A stretch of 24,264 nt of DNA from an uncultured Clostridia bacterium (GCA_934663625.1 CAKUKP010000047.1:1-24264), one strand, 5' to 3'. Counted from the first letter of the stretch, positions 14,799-22,367 are shown. A program made the numbers and translations. The notes: generated from the sequence alone by a model not told the origin.

Positions 14799-16031
14799 AT
14801 GACGAAGATTAATATTATTTCCGGCTTCCTGGGCGCAGGCAAAACCACCCTGATCAAGAAGCTGCTGGGCGGTGCCTTTGAAGGCGAGCGCGTTATCCTG
14901 CTGGAAAACGAATATGGCGAAGTTGGCGTAGACGGCGGCTTCATGAAGGATACCGGCATTCAGGTAACGGAACTGAACTCCGGCTGCATCTGCTGCACGC
15001 TGGTGGGCGATTTCAGCCGCGCGCTGGATGAACTGATGGACAAATACAACCCCGATCGCATCATCATCGAACCCTCCGGCGTGGGCAAGCTTTCCGATAT
15101 TCGCCGCGTGGTTACCGATATGATGGATGAACACGATGTATGCCTCGAAGGCAGCGCGACGGTGGCGGACGTGGGCAAGTGCCGCATGTACGCGAAGAAC
15201 TTCGGCGAATTCTTCATCGATCAGATCGAAAACGCCGAAACGATCATCCTGAGCCGCACGCAGAATACCACCGAGGAGCGCATTGAAAAATGCGTGGAGC
15301 TGCTGCGCACCTACAACGTCAACGCCCGCATCATCACCACCCCGTGGGATGAACTGACCCCCGCGCAGATGCTGGAGGTCATTGAAAGCGCCAAGGCGCT
15401 GCTGAGCGAGCACGATGTGGAGCATCATCATCACCACGACGATGACGACGAGGATGAGCACGACCATGATCATTGCTGCCACCATCACCATGATCACGAT
15501 GATGACGATGATGACGACGAAGATGAGCACGACCACGATCATTGCTGCCACCATCACCACGATCACGATGATGACGACGAAGATGAGCACGATCACGATC
15601 ATTGCTGCCATCATCATCACGATCACGATGATGACGACGAAGATGAGCACGATCATGAGCATTGCAGCTGCCATCACGACCACGACCATGAGCATCATCA
15701 CGATAGCGAATGTGGCTGCGGCTGCCACCACGATCATCACGGCCACCATCACGCGGACGAGGTATTCCAGAATATCGGCGTAGAAACCCCGAAGAAGTTT
15801 GAGGAATCCGCCATCCGCGCGGCGTTGGAAGCGCTGGAGGATGAAAAGACCTATGGCGCGATCCTGCGCGCGAAGGGCATTCTGCCGCTGACGGACGGCA
15901 AGTGGCTGCACTTTGATTATGTGCCCGGCGAATCGGATCTGCGCTACGGCACTGCGGATTACACCGGCCGCCTGTGCGTAATCGGCACCGGCATCAACGA
16001 AGCCAAGCTGAAGGAACTCTTCGGCGTCTGA
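14799..16031 (+). CDS. G3E/CobW-family (COG0523) metal GTPase with a long His/Asp/Cys-rich insert
   Basis: This 410-residue protein has the GTPase motifs GFLGAGKT (Walker A, 9-16), ENEYGEVGVDGG (36-47), the metal-binding CxCC motif in SGCICC (61-66) and IIEPSGVG, with LSRTQN in the usual NKxD position. A CobW C-terminal domain follows (about 325-410). Between them residues 209-318 form a metal-binding-like insert: 46 His and 11 Cys in 110 residues, with Asp/Glu making up most of the rest. COG0523 proteins act as metallochaperones or insertases for zinc, cobalt or nickel (family knowledge). The insert suggests metal storage or delivery, probably zinc, but the metal is not readable. The start ATG 14799 has AGGTGA 5 nt upstream. 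It forms an operon with the second GTPase 12 nt downstream. Confidence 0.92.
   Translation: MTKINIISGFLGAGKTTLIKKLLGGAFEGERVILLENEYGEVGVDGGFMKDTGIQVTELNSGCICCTLVGDFSRALDELMDKYNPDRIIIEPSGVGKLSDIRRVVTDMMDEHDVCLEGSATVADVGKCRMYAKNFGEFFIDQIENAETIILSRTQNTTEERIEKCVELLRTYNVNARIITTPWDELTPAQMLEVIESAKALLSEHDVEHHHHHDDDDEDEHDHDHCCHHHHDHDDDDDDDEDEHDHDHCCHHHHDHDDDDEDEHDHDHCCHHHHDHDDDDEDEHDHEHCSCHHDHDHEHHHDSECGCGCHHDHHGHHHADEVFQNIGVETPKKFEESAIRAALEALEDEKTYGAILRAKGILPLTDGKWLHFDYVPGESDLRYGTADYTGRLCVIGTGINEAKLKELFGV
15423..15752 (+). repeat. In-frame tandem repeat coding the His/Asp/Cys insert
   Basis: Three to four tandem units of about 57-69 bp encode blocks of the form HHHHDHDDDDEDEHDHDHCC, with unit lengths of 19, 23, 20 and about 21 residues; a less regular HHDHDHEHHHD, CGCGC, HHDHHGHHH tail follows. 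Length steps are multiples of three, so the frame is kept. Near-identical DNA between units suggests recent expansion and a hypermutable length. Confidence 0.85.
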
Positions 16032-16043
16032 TAGGAGAAGCAG

Positions 16044-16985
16044 ATGGAAGCTGGAGTATACATTGTAACCGGATTTCTGGAGAGCGGCAAAACGAAGTTC
16101 ATGCAGGAAATGCTGACGGACGATGGTTTTTCCGAGGGCGAACGCACGCTTCTGCTGGTATGCGAAGAGGGCGAAGAGGAATACAATCCGGAAATGCTGA
16201 AAAAGTGCAACACCGTGATGGTCACGCTGGAGAGCGAGGATGACATGGCGGGCGATAAGCTGATCGAGCTGGACGCGAAATACAAGCCCGAACGCGTGCT
16301 GATCGAATACAATTCCACCTGGCTTTTGCAGGCGCTGTATTCGGCGAAAAAGCCGCAGAACTGGGAACTGGCGCAGATCATTACGCTGATCGATGCGACC
16401 ACGTTTGAGATCTATCTGAAGAACATGCGCACCTTCATGGCGGACGGCATTCAGGAGGGCGATCTGATCATCTTCAACCGCTGCACGCCCGATATGCCCA
16501 AGAGCAAATGGCGGCGCGCCGCGCTGGCGATGAACAATACCGCGCGCATCTTCTTTGAAAATACCGATGGTACGATGGATGATGGCGTGGCAGACGAGGA
16601 TCTGCCTTATGATGTGAAAACGCAGCCCATCCAGATCGCCGATAAGGATTTCGGCATCTTCTATCTGGATGCGATGGAGCATCCGGAGCGGTATGATGGC
16701 AAGCTGATTCGCACCAAATGCCGCGCGTTTAAGATGCAGGATATGCCCAAGCGCTGCTATGTGCTGGGCAGGCACGCCATGACCTGCTGCGTGGATGATA
16801 TCGGCGGTATCGGTTTCCTGTGCAAGTATCGCGATAAGGGCCCCGAAACCAACGCATGGCTGATGGTTACCGCCAAGGCGGAAGCCGCGTTCAGCCCCAT
16901 GCACGGCCGCGATGCGCTGATCCTGATCGAAGAAAAGCGCGAAAAAGCCGACCCGCCGGCAGAAGAACTCGTCTACTTCAACTAG
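16044..16985 (+). CDS. Divergent G3E/CobW-like GTPase fused to a YcgQ/TIGR03943-like C-terminal domain
   Basis: This 313-residue protein begins with a CobW-like GTPase domain: IVTGFLESGKTKF (Walker A GFLESGKT, residues 10-17), VLIEYNS (86-91) in place of the usual E-x-SG, ITLIDATTF, and FNRCTPD (144-150) as the guanine motif. The CxCC motif of true COG0523 proteins is missing. Residues ~205-310 (DGKLIRTKCRAF, RCYVLGRHAMTCCVDDIGGIGF) resemble the C-terminal domain of the YcgQ/TIGR03943 permease-associated family, with its R-x-x-M-x-CC-x-D signature. It may work with the first GTPase in metal delivery (inference). AGGAG lies 7 nt before the ATG. The TAG stop shares its last base with the first base of a repeat hairpin. 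Confidence 0.8.
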   Translation: MEAGVYIVTGFLESGKTKFMQEMLTDDGFSEGERTLLLVCEEGEEEYNPEMLKKCNTVMVTLESEDDMAGDKLIELDAKYKPERVLIEYNSTWLLQALYSAKKPQNWELAQIITLIDATTFEIYLKNMRTFMADGIQEGDLIIFNRCTPDMPKSKWRRAALAMNNTARIFFENTDGTMDDGVADEDLPYDVKTQPIQIADKDFGIFYLDAMEHPERYDGKLIRTKCRAFKMQDMPKRCYVLGRHAMTCCVDDIGGIGFLCKYRDKGPETNAWLMVTAKAEAAFSPMHGRDALILIEEKREKADPPAEELVYFN

Positions 16986-17134
16986 CGGGCTGTGCCCGCG
17001 GCCAGCTGCTGCCGCGCTGGGAATGACGAAGCTGTGCCCCCACAAGTTCAAAGGGCACAGCTTCTTTGGTTCTATCCGATTCCAGCTTATCTCTAGTTCA
17101 CGTTTTGAAATCCACTGATTCAAGATTTCAAAAC
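16985..17134 (-). repeat. A-B-C three-hairpin element, copy 2 (reverse orientation)
   Basis: Read on the minus strand from 17134: hairpin A with stem GTTTTGAAATC and loop TTGAATCAGTG (17123-17113), the same loop as hairpin A of copy 1; a 37-bp linker containing ATCGGATAGAA; hairpin B with stem GAAGCTGTGCCC and loop core TTGAACTTGTG (17064-17028, 12 bp perfect); CGGCAGCAGCTGG; then hairpin C GCGGGC-aca-GCCCGC (16999-16985). It abuts the stop codon of the second GTPase. Confidence 0.85.
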
Positions 17135-17170
17135 TTACGTAGTTTTATAGTAGCAGGTTTATTCGTAACC

Positions 17171-17676
17171 TTGCCTTCCTCTGACGAGGAAGGTGGCAGC
17201 GCGACTTGTCGCGCTGACGGAAGGAGAGATAACGTACCTATCGAATTACGCTGGTTTGTCGGTTCTGCGAAATGGGTTCTCTCCCTCAGTCGGCTGCGCC
17301 GACAGCTCCCCCATCAGGTGGAGCCAAAAGAACGGTCGTTCCCCTTGCCTTCCTCTGACGAGGAAGGTGTCAGCGGCATTTGCCGCTGACGGAAGGAGAG
17401 ATAACGTGCCTATCGAATTACGCTGGTTTGCCGGTTCTACGAAACGGGTTCTCTCCCTCAGTCGGCTACGCCGACAGCTCCCTCATCAGGTGGAGCCAAA
17501 AGAACGGTCGTTCCCCTTGCCTTCCTCTGATGAGGAAGGTGGCAGCGCGACTTGTCGCGATGACGGAAGGAGAGATAACGTACCTATCGAATTACGCTGG
17601 TTTGCCGGTTCTGCGAAATGGGTTCTCTCCCTCAGTCGGCTTCGCCGACAGCTCCCCCATCAGGTGGAGCCAAGGA
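17171..17676 (+). repeat. Three tandem 172-174 bp palindromic units (CTCCCTCAG family)
   Basis: Units start at 17171, 17345 and 17517. Each holds three hairpins: CCTTCCTC / GAGGAAGG (17174-17193 in unit 1); a variable one, CAGCGCGAC-tt-GTCGCGCTG in unit 1 (17197-17216), GTCAGCGGCA-tt-TGCCGCTGAC in unit 2, and the unit-1 form with one mismatch in unit 3; and GTCGGC-nnc-GCCGAC (17289-17303 in unit 1) with loops tgc, tac and ttc. Each unit ends with CATCAGGTGGAGCCAA. Frames open across the array are repeat translations, not genes. Confidence 0.88.
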
Positions 17677-17704
17677 ACGAAGCTATTTCGAATCCGCAGC
17701 ATAA

Positions 17705-18027
17705 GCATGGAAGCCTTAAATCTATGGGCTTTCATGCGCGGGTTCGCAGTTCGCAGCAACAGAACAGAAACACAGAATCCATGTCCCTTGAGCTTATGGG
17801 GACATGGATTTGTCTTTTATAACACGGCAGTTGCTGGAAGCGGGCACAGCCCGCACGCAGAATCCACGACCCTTGAGCTTATGGGGACATGGATTCGTCT
17901 TTTATAACACGGCAGTTGCTGGAAGCGGGCACAGCCCGCACGCAGAATCCACGACCCTTGAGCTTATGGGGTCGTGGATTCGTCTTTTAAAACACGGTAG
18001 TTATTGGGATCAAACGCCCTGCGTTTG
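17705..18027 (+). repeat. A-B-C element, copy 3, with B-C module triplicated at 85-bp period
   Basis: Hairpin A: stem GCATGGAAGCC, loop TTAAATCTATG (17716-17726), one G-U pair. Three B hairpins start at 17776, 17861 and 17946 (exact 85-bp spacing), all with loop TTGAGCTTATG: stems AATCCATGTCCC (perfect), AATCCACGACCC facing a non-matching right arm (10 of 12), and AATCCACGACCC (perfect). Each is followed by GTCTTTT, CACGG(C/T)AGTTGCTGG or a variant, and hairpin C: GCGGGC-aca-GCCCGC at 17840 and 17925, then CAAACGC-cct-GCGTTTG at 18011-18027. The last C hairpin runs into the 3' end of the gene at 18010-20205. Confidence 0.88.
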
Positions 18028-20205
18028 CCCGACCAGAAGGGGGAGCGGCGCGGCGAGGACTTTTTCGCAGGCGGATAATCCGGCGAGAATGTCCTTCAGT
18101 TCGACAAGGCATTCAATGCGCGCATCGGCGATCACGGCGGGCAGCGCCTTCTGGGCGAAGGCGAGATCCAGCGCGCGCAGCCCATCGGCGAAACCACCAT
18201 CCTGCATGGCGGCGCAATATCGGTACATCTGATTCAGCGTGTGCCGCGAAAGGCGCACACCGTGGCGGTTCAGAGCTTCGCGAATCTCCCGCAGCTTGAG
18301 CTCCGCATCGGGCGATACGCGCGCGTCCTCGCGCAGGAACGCATGGCGCAGCGATGCGATCGTCGCGGGCGCAAATTCACGCTGTGCGGCGCACGGCGCG
18401 CGCCACGGCGCATCGGCGGCGACGGGTTCGATTCGAATCATGAACCCGCGCTCCAGCGCCTCGGCGGAAATCGGAAACCCGCCATCGGAACAGGCGGCGA
18501 CCACGATCAGATTTTCCGCCGCACCGCGCAGACCCATGTAAATATCCTCGTGCGGGCGCGCGTTCGCATCGGCGATCAGCGCCACCGCGGGCAAATATGT
18601 ATCTTTGATGAAATCGGCATTCGCATCGGCGGCGCGCGTGAATATGCGCATCTGGCCGGTGTACTGCGCGCTCAGCGCGCGGGCAAACGCCTGCGCCGCC
18701 GCGGTCTTATCCGCCGTCGCCGCGCCGGACAGGATCAACCCATCCCCCAGCGCCGCGCAGATCAGCAGATTTGCCGCGCCCTGCGCATCGATCTGAAGCC
18801 CTTCATCGGAAAACGCCTGCATCACGCGATCGATCCATTCGCCGCGATCGGGCGCGACCGGTTCAACCGCGGGCACGGATGCAGATTCTTCGTCATCGCC
18901 GGAGAATAGCTTCGCCGCGCGGCTGGTCAACGCGAAATCGCGCAGCCGATCTTCGAATCGACCATCGCTGAGCGAAGCGAACGCGTCCTCGGCAAACCGT
19001 GCGGTTTCCTTCGCTTCATCCGCCATCGCGCGATACTTCGCCAGCTCCGCCTTCGCCGCCTGCGTCTTTTCAGTCGCATCGCGCAGCGCTTCGGCTTCCT
19101 CCGCGCGGATTTCCGCCTTCAGCGTTTCGCGCAGACCTTCCTTCTGCCTGCGCAGCTGCGCCAGCGAATCAATCTCCATCAGCCGTTCGGCTTCCAGATT
19201 TTCAAGCTGCTTCTGCAATTCGCGCTGTACACTGTCGCGCCGCCGCGCGGATAGCGCCATCAAAAACGCTTCCATATCGGCGATCCGGTTCACCAGTTCT
19301 TCGTGCTGCGCGGGATTTTCCCACGCCCTGCGAATCGCCCGTACCGCGATTTCCACCGGATTGTCCAGCGGCACGCCCATCGCGTTTGCGGGAACCGGAT
19401 GCCCCAGCTGATCCACGCGCGAATGCCGCCATTTTTCTTCGATGATCTCCTGCAGGGATCGATTCCGGCGCGGGTTCAGGCCGCACTGCTCGGAAAACAG
19501 CTGTTCCCCCGTCGGCTTGAATACCTTGATTTCGCGCGCCTGCGCGGGTTCCGGCTGCATCCGCGGCGCAGCAACTACAGGCTCTATTTTTTTGACCTCG
19601 GGCGCGGCGATTACCGATTCCATATCGGAAAGCGGGCGAATCGCAAACCGCAGTGTACCGCCCTCCGAATCGATTGCAAACCGCTGCATATTTGCGGGCG
19701 CGGCGCCATCGCGGCGCGCGCGGATCGCACCCATATCATCCCGTTCCACGATCCATAGATCATCCGCGCCGTCCAGCAGCACGCGCTTCGTATGCGGCAG
19801 TTCGCGCGTCCACGCGCCGTCCGCATCCACCGAATCCGCATCGAATATTTCAAATATCATGCCGTCCGCCGGTTCGCGCACCACATCCGAATATACGATG
19901 TAGGCGTTCCGCTCGGTATCATCGCCCCGAAAATTCTTATTCAGGCGAATTTTATCGTTTTCACCGTCGTGCGCGCGCAGATCCATCACGCAATAACCGC
20001 CCATGCACCGCATACGCGCCTTAAAATGGCTGGATTCATTTTTGTCCGGCACAATGCGCAGACACCCGTCCTTCGCATACGCCTCCGTAAAATCGCGCGT
20101 CTGATATTCGCCGCCCGCTTCAATCAATAGCGGGCGCATCCGAAAATAGGATTTTAATGGGTTGTCTTCCTCTACAATGCCAATACATAGCTTTCCCGGA
20201 AGCAT
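18010..20205 (-). CDS. Unrecognised 731-residue protein: unknown N-terminal domain, coiled coil, degraded AAA+-like C-terminal domain
   Basis: I do not recognise a named family. Residues ~1-200 are a beta-rich-looking region without known motifs. About 200-310 is a linker with Pro/Ala stretches. About 310-430 is strongly helical and heptad-like (RRDSVQRELQKQLENLEAER, EETLKAEIRAEEAEAL-type sequence), probably a coiled coil. About 470-720 resembles a MoxR/McrB-type AAA+ module: LILSGAATADKTAAAQAFA sits where Walker A would be but lacks its GK glycine (GAATADKT), VALIADANARPHEDI sits where Walker B would be, and ALERGFMIRIEP recalls the arginine-bearing segment. ATP hydrolysis is doubtful. No signal peptide. 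GGGAGG lies 6 nt before the ATG; a good promoter is at 20315-20344. The last residues (GQTQGV) are encoded by a repeat hairpin. Confidence 0.8.
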   Translation of the reverse strand: MLPGKLCIGIVEEDNPLKSYFRMRPLLIEAGGEYQTRDFTEAYAKDGCLRIVPDKNESSHFKARMRCMGGYCVMDLRAHDGENDKIRLNKNFRGDDTERNAYIVYSDVVREPADGMIFEIFDADSVDADGAWTRELPHTKRVLLDGADDLWIVERDDMGAIRARRDGAAPANMQRFAIDSEGGTLRFAIRPLSDMESVIAAPEVKKIEPVVAAPRMQPEPAQAREIKVFKPTGEQLFSEQCGLNPRRNRSLQEIIEEKWRHSRVDQLGHPVPANAMGVPLDNPVEIAVRAIRRAWENPAQHEELVNRIADMEAFLMALSARRRDSVQRELQKQLENLEAERLMEIDSLAQLRRQKEGLRETLKAEIRAEEAEALRDATEKTQAAKAELAKYRAMADEAKETARFAEDAFASLSDGRFEDRLRDFALTSRAAKLFSGDDEESASVPAVEPVAPDRGEWIDRVMQAFSDEGLQIDAQGAANLLICAALGDGLILSGAATADKTAAAQAFARALSAQYTGQMRIFTRAADANADFIKDTYLPAVALIADANARPHEDIYMGLRGAAENLIVVAACSDGGFPISAEALERGFMIRIEPVAADAPWRAPCAAQREFAPATIASLRHAFLREDARVSPDAELKLREIREALNRHGVRLSRHTLNQMYRYCAAMQDGGFADGLRALDLAFAQKALPAVIADARIECLVELKDILAGLSACEKVLAAPLPLLVGQTQGV

Positions 20206-20314
20206 AAAAAACCTCCCTCACATAATGTAAACAAGCAGCACAAAATCAACAGAACGAAAGAATAAAAACGGAAAAACGCTTCCATTCTGTTGGTAGTCTG
20301 TTAAGATTGAATCT

Positions 20315-20344
20315 ATTTTAACACAATGTATACCTGTACGTCAA
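20315..20344 (-). promoter_or_regulatory. Sigma-A promoter of the 731-residue protein gene
   Basis: Minus strand: -35 TTGACG (20344-20339), 18-bp spacer, -10 TAAAAT (20320-20315), leaving a leader of about 100 nt before the ATG at 20205. Confidence 0.65.
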
Positions 20345-20394
20345 GAGATTTCAAGCGGAAAACGTTATTTTATTAAATACATGTGTGCTGATGA

Positions 20395-20423
20395 TTGCCA
20401 TGCACGCAATGAACTGGTATAAT
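20395..20423 (+). promoter_or_regulatory. Sigma-A promoter of the oxidoreductase operon
   Basis: -35 TTGCCA (20395-20400, 5 of 6), 17-bp spacer, -10 TATAAT (20418-20423) preceded by TGG (extended -10). It is the strongest-looking promoter in the window, 46 bp before the ATG. Confidence 0.8.
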
Positions 20424-20469
20424 ACGATCAGAATCATGCGGTAAGCTTGCCAAACAGGAGGTAGAAACG

Positions 20470-21588
20470 ATGAAAACGATCAATGCAGCCGTAATCGGCT
20501 GGGGTTTCATGGGCCGCGTACATACGCTGGCGCTGCGCGGCATCCCGCTGTATTACCCGCACGCCGATCTGAAAATCAATTTAAAATGCATCTGCACACG
20601 CCGCGCGGAAGTTGCGCAGCAGGCGATGGAAACCTGCGGCTTCGAGCGCTGCACCACGGACTATCGCGAACTGCTGGCGATGAATGATATCGACGTGGTA
20701 TCCATCTGCACGCCCAATTCGCTGCACGAGGAAATGGCGATCGAAGCGCTGCGCGCGGGCAAGCACGTATGCATCGATAAGCCGCTGGCGGATACGGCGG
20801 AATCGGCGATGCGCATCGCGGCGGCGGCGCAGAATGCCTCTACATACACGCACGTATTGTATCACAACCGCAGCTTCCCCGCCATCCGCCGCGCAAAGCA
20901 GCTGATCGAGGAAGGCAGGATCGGCGATGTGATCGAATTCAGCGCGCGCTATCTGCACGCCGGTTCGGTGGATCCCGAAAAGCGCGCCGGCTGGAAGATG
21001 CGCGGCGAAGGCGGCGCGATGAAGGATATGGGCAGCCACATACTGGATCTGTGCACCTATCTGATCGGCTATCCCGTGCGCGGGATCTGCAAAACGCGCA
21101 GGCTGTATGATCAGCGGCCGACCGCGGATGGCGCCACGCGCGATCTGGGCGATGATCAGGCGATCATGATGCTGGAAATGCCGAACGGCGCGCTGGGTAC
21201 GCTGGAAACCAGCAAGATTGCCACCGGCACGGTGGACGAACTGTATCTGGAAATCCGCGGCACGCGCGGCGCGCTGCGGTGGAGCCTGATGGAGCCGCAT
21301 TATCTGGAATACTACGATCGCACAGCGCAGAATACCCCCATCGGCGGGCTGTGCGGCTGGACGCGCATTCAAACCGTGGGGCATTTTGATTGTCCGAACG
21401 GCGATCCGATACTGGTCAATAACGCCGTCGGCTTTGAGCGCGGGCACATCCAGAGCTATTATGATTTCCTGCAATGCATCGCGGAAAATCGCCCCAGCGA
21501 ATGCGATGCGGCAGCAGCGGCGCGGCTGCAATGCCTGATCGATCGCCTGCTGGATTCGGATCGGAGCGGCACATGGCAAAGCATGTAA
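20470..21588 (+). CDS. Gfo/Idh/MocA-family NAD(P)-dependent oxidoreductase
   Basis: This 372-residue protein has an N-terminal Rossmann fold with the dinucleotide loop VIGWGFMGRVH (8-18), DIDVVSICTPNSLHEEMAIE and the catalytic-region motif KHVCIDKPLA (the family's EKP is DKP here). The C-terminal alpha/beta substrate domain has GGAMKDMGSHILDL, whose His matches the usual catalytic His. Family members oxidise or reduce sugars, inositols or sugar derivatives; the substrate cannot be read here. CAGGAGG lies 8 nt before the ATG. It is the first gene of a plus-strand unit with the metallo-beta-lactamase-fold gene, whose start overlaps its 3' end by 16 nt. Confidence 0.92.
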   Translation: MKTINAAVIGWGFMGRVHTLALRGIPLYYPHADLKINLKCICTRRAEVAQQAMETCGFERCTTDYRELLAMNDIDVVSICTPNSLHEEMAIEALRAGKHVCIDKPLADTAESAMRIAAAAQNASTYTHVLYHNRSFPAIRRAKQLIEEGRIGDVIEFSARYLHAGSVDPEKRAGWKMRGEGGAMKDMGSHILDLCTYLIGYPVRGICKTRRLYDQRPTADGATRDLGDDQAIMMLEMPNGALGTLETSKIATGTVDELYLEIRGTRGALRWSLMEPHYLEYYDRTAQNTPIGGLCGWTRIQTVGHFDCPNGDPILVNNAVGFERGHIQSYYDFLQCIAENRPSECDAAAAARLQCLIDRLLDSDRSGTWQSM

Positions 21589-22367
21589 TCGCAATTCTGC
21601 TTGCAATCGCGCTGATCTGCGCTTCCGCGCTCGCGCAGGTGGAGCTTTTCTTCGTCAACGTCGGCAAGGGCGATGCGATTCTGCTCAAGAGCGATGATTA
21701 CTGCGCGCTGATCGATACCGGCAAGAAAAAGGCGCAGGACAATATTCTGCGCGCGATGGAGGAAATGGATATCGATCATCTGGACGCGATCTTCATCACC
21801 CATTGCGATAACGATCACACCGGCGGGCTGAAATGGCTGCGCAAATCTGAGTTCGAAATCGGCGCGATCTACGCATCGGCATATCATCCGGAAACGGATG
21901 AAGCGGATCATCCCGCGCGCAAGGCGGCGGAAAAGCTGAATGTGCCGTTCGCCTACCTCAAAGCGGGCGATGTGATCCCCGCTGGAAGCGCAACGCTGTA
22001 TGTGCTCGCGCCGATTTCCGAAATTCCCGGCAAGGAAGATAATAATTCGCTGGTCATGATGCTGGATTCCGCAGGTCAGCGCGCGCTGCTGTGCGGGGAT
22101 ATGGAATTGATTCAGGAGGAAACGCTGATCAATTCCGGCGCAGACCTCGCCTGCGACGTTATCAAAATTCCCAATCATGGCGACGACGACGCCTGCGGCG
22201 AAGCGCTGATCGCCGCCGCGGGCGCGTCCATCGCGGTCATTTCCACATCATCCGAGGAAAAGCCCGGCACGCCGTCCCCGCGCGTGCTGAAGCTGCTTGA
22301 AGCTTACGGGGTGGAAACGTTCGTTACACAGGATTTCGATTTGGGGTACAGGCTTACGCTGAATTGA
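21573..22367 (+). CDS. Secreted metallo-beta-lactamase-fold hydrolase (ComEC C-terminal-like)
   Basis: This 264-residue protein has a signal peptide (MAKHVIAILLAIALICASALA, cleavage before QVELFF). The mature domain resembles the stand-alone relatives of the ComEC/Rec2 C-terminal domain: FFVNVGKGDAILL, ALIDTGKK, THCDNDHTGG (metal ligands H77, D81, H82), ALLCGDM and VIKIPNHGDDD. In ComEC-like proteins this domain is thought to process DNA or nucleotides; secreted single-domain forms are mostly uncharacterised, so phosphodiesterase-type activity is only a guess. ATG 21573 is chosen because the signal peptide follows at once and GGAG lies about 7 nt upstream; the frame opens 33 codons earlier inside the oxidoreductase gene. 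The 16-nt overlap indicates co-translation. Confidence 0.87.
   Translation: MAKHVIAILLAIALICASALAQVELFFVNVGKGDAILLKSDDYCALIDTGKKKAQDNILRAMEEMDIDHLDAIFITHCDNDHTGGLKWLRKSEFEIGAIYASAYHPETDEADHPARKAAEKLNVPFAYLKAGDVIPAGSATLYVLAPISEIPGKEDNNSLVMMLDSAGQRALLCGDMELIQEETLINSGADLACDVIKIPNHGDDDACGEALIAAAGASIAVISTSSEEKPGTPSPRVLKLLEAYGVETFVTQDFDLGYRLTLN

Noticed and set aside
14757..17123. 788-codon open frame on the minus strand opposite the two GTPases
   Set aside because: It mirrors the His/Asp repeat as Val/Ile/Met runs and covers two well-supported plus-strand genes, so it is a shadow frame.
17171..18027. Possible CRISPR array
   Set aside because: Repeats are 85 and 172-174 bp with internal hairpins and no unique spacers of uniform length; no cas genes are present.
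17066..18232. Overlapping open frames across the repeat block
   Set aside because: They translate the palindromic repeats (the same peptide recurs with each unit) and have no ribosome sites or domain identity.
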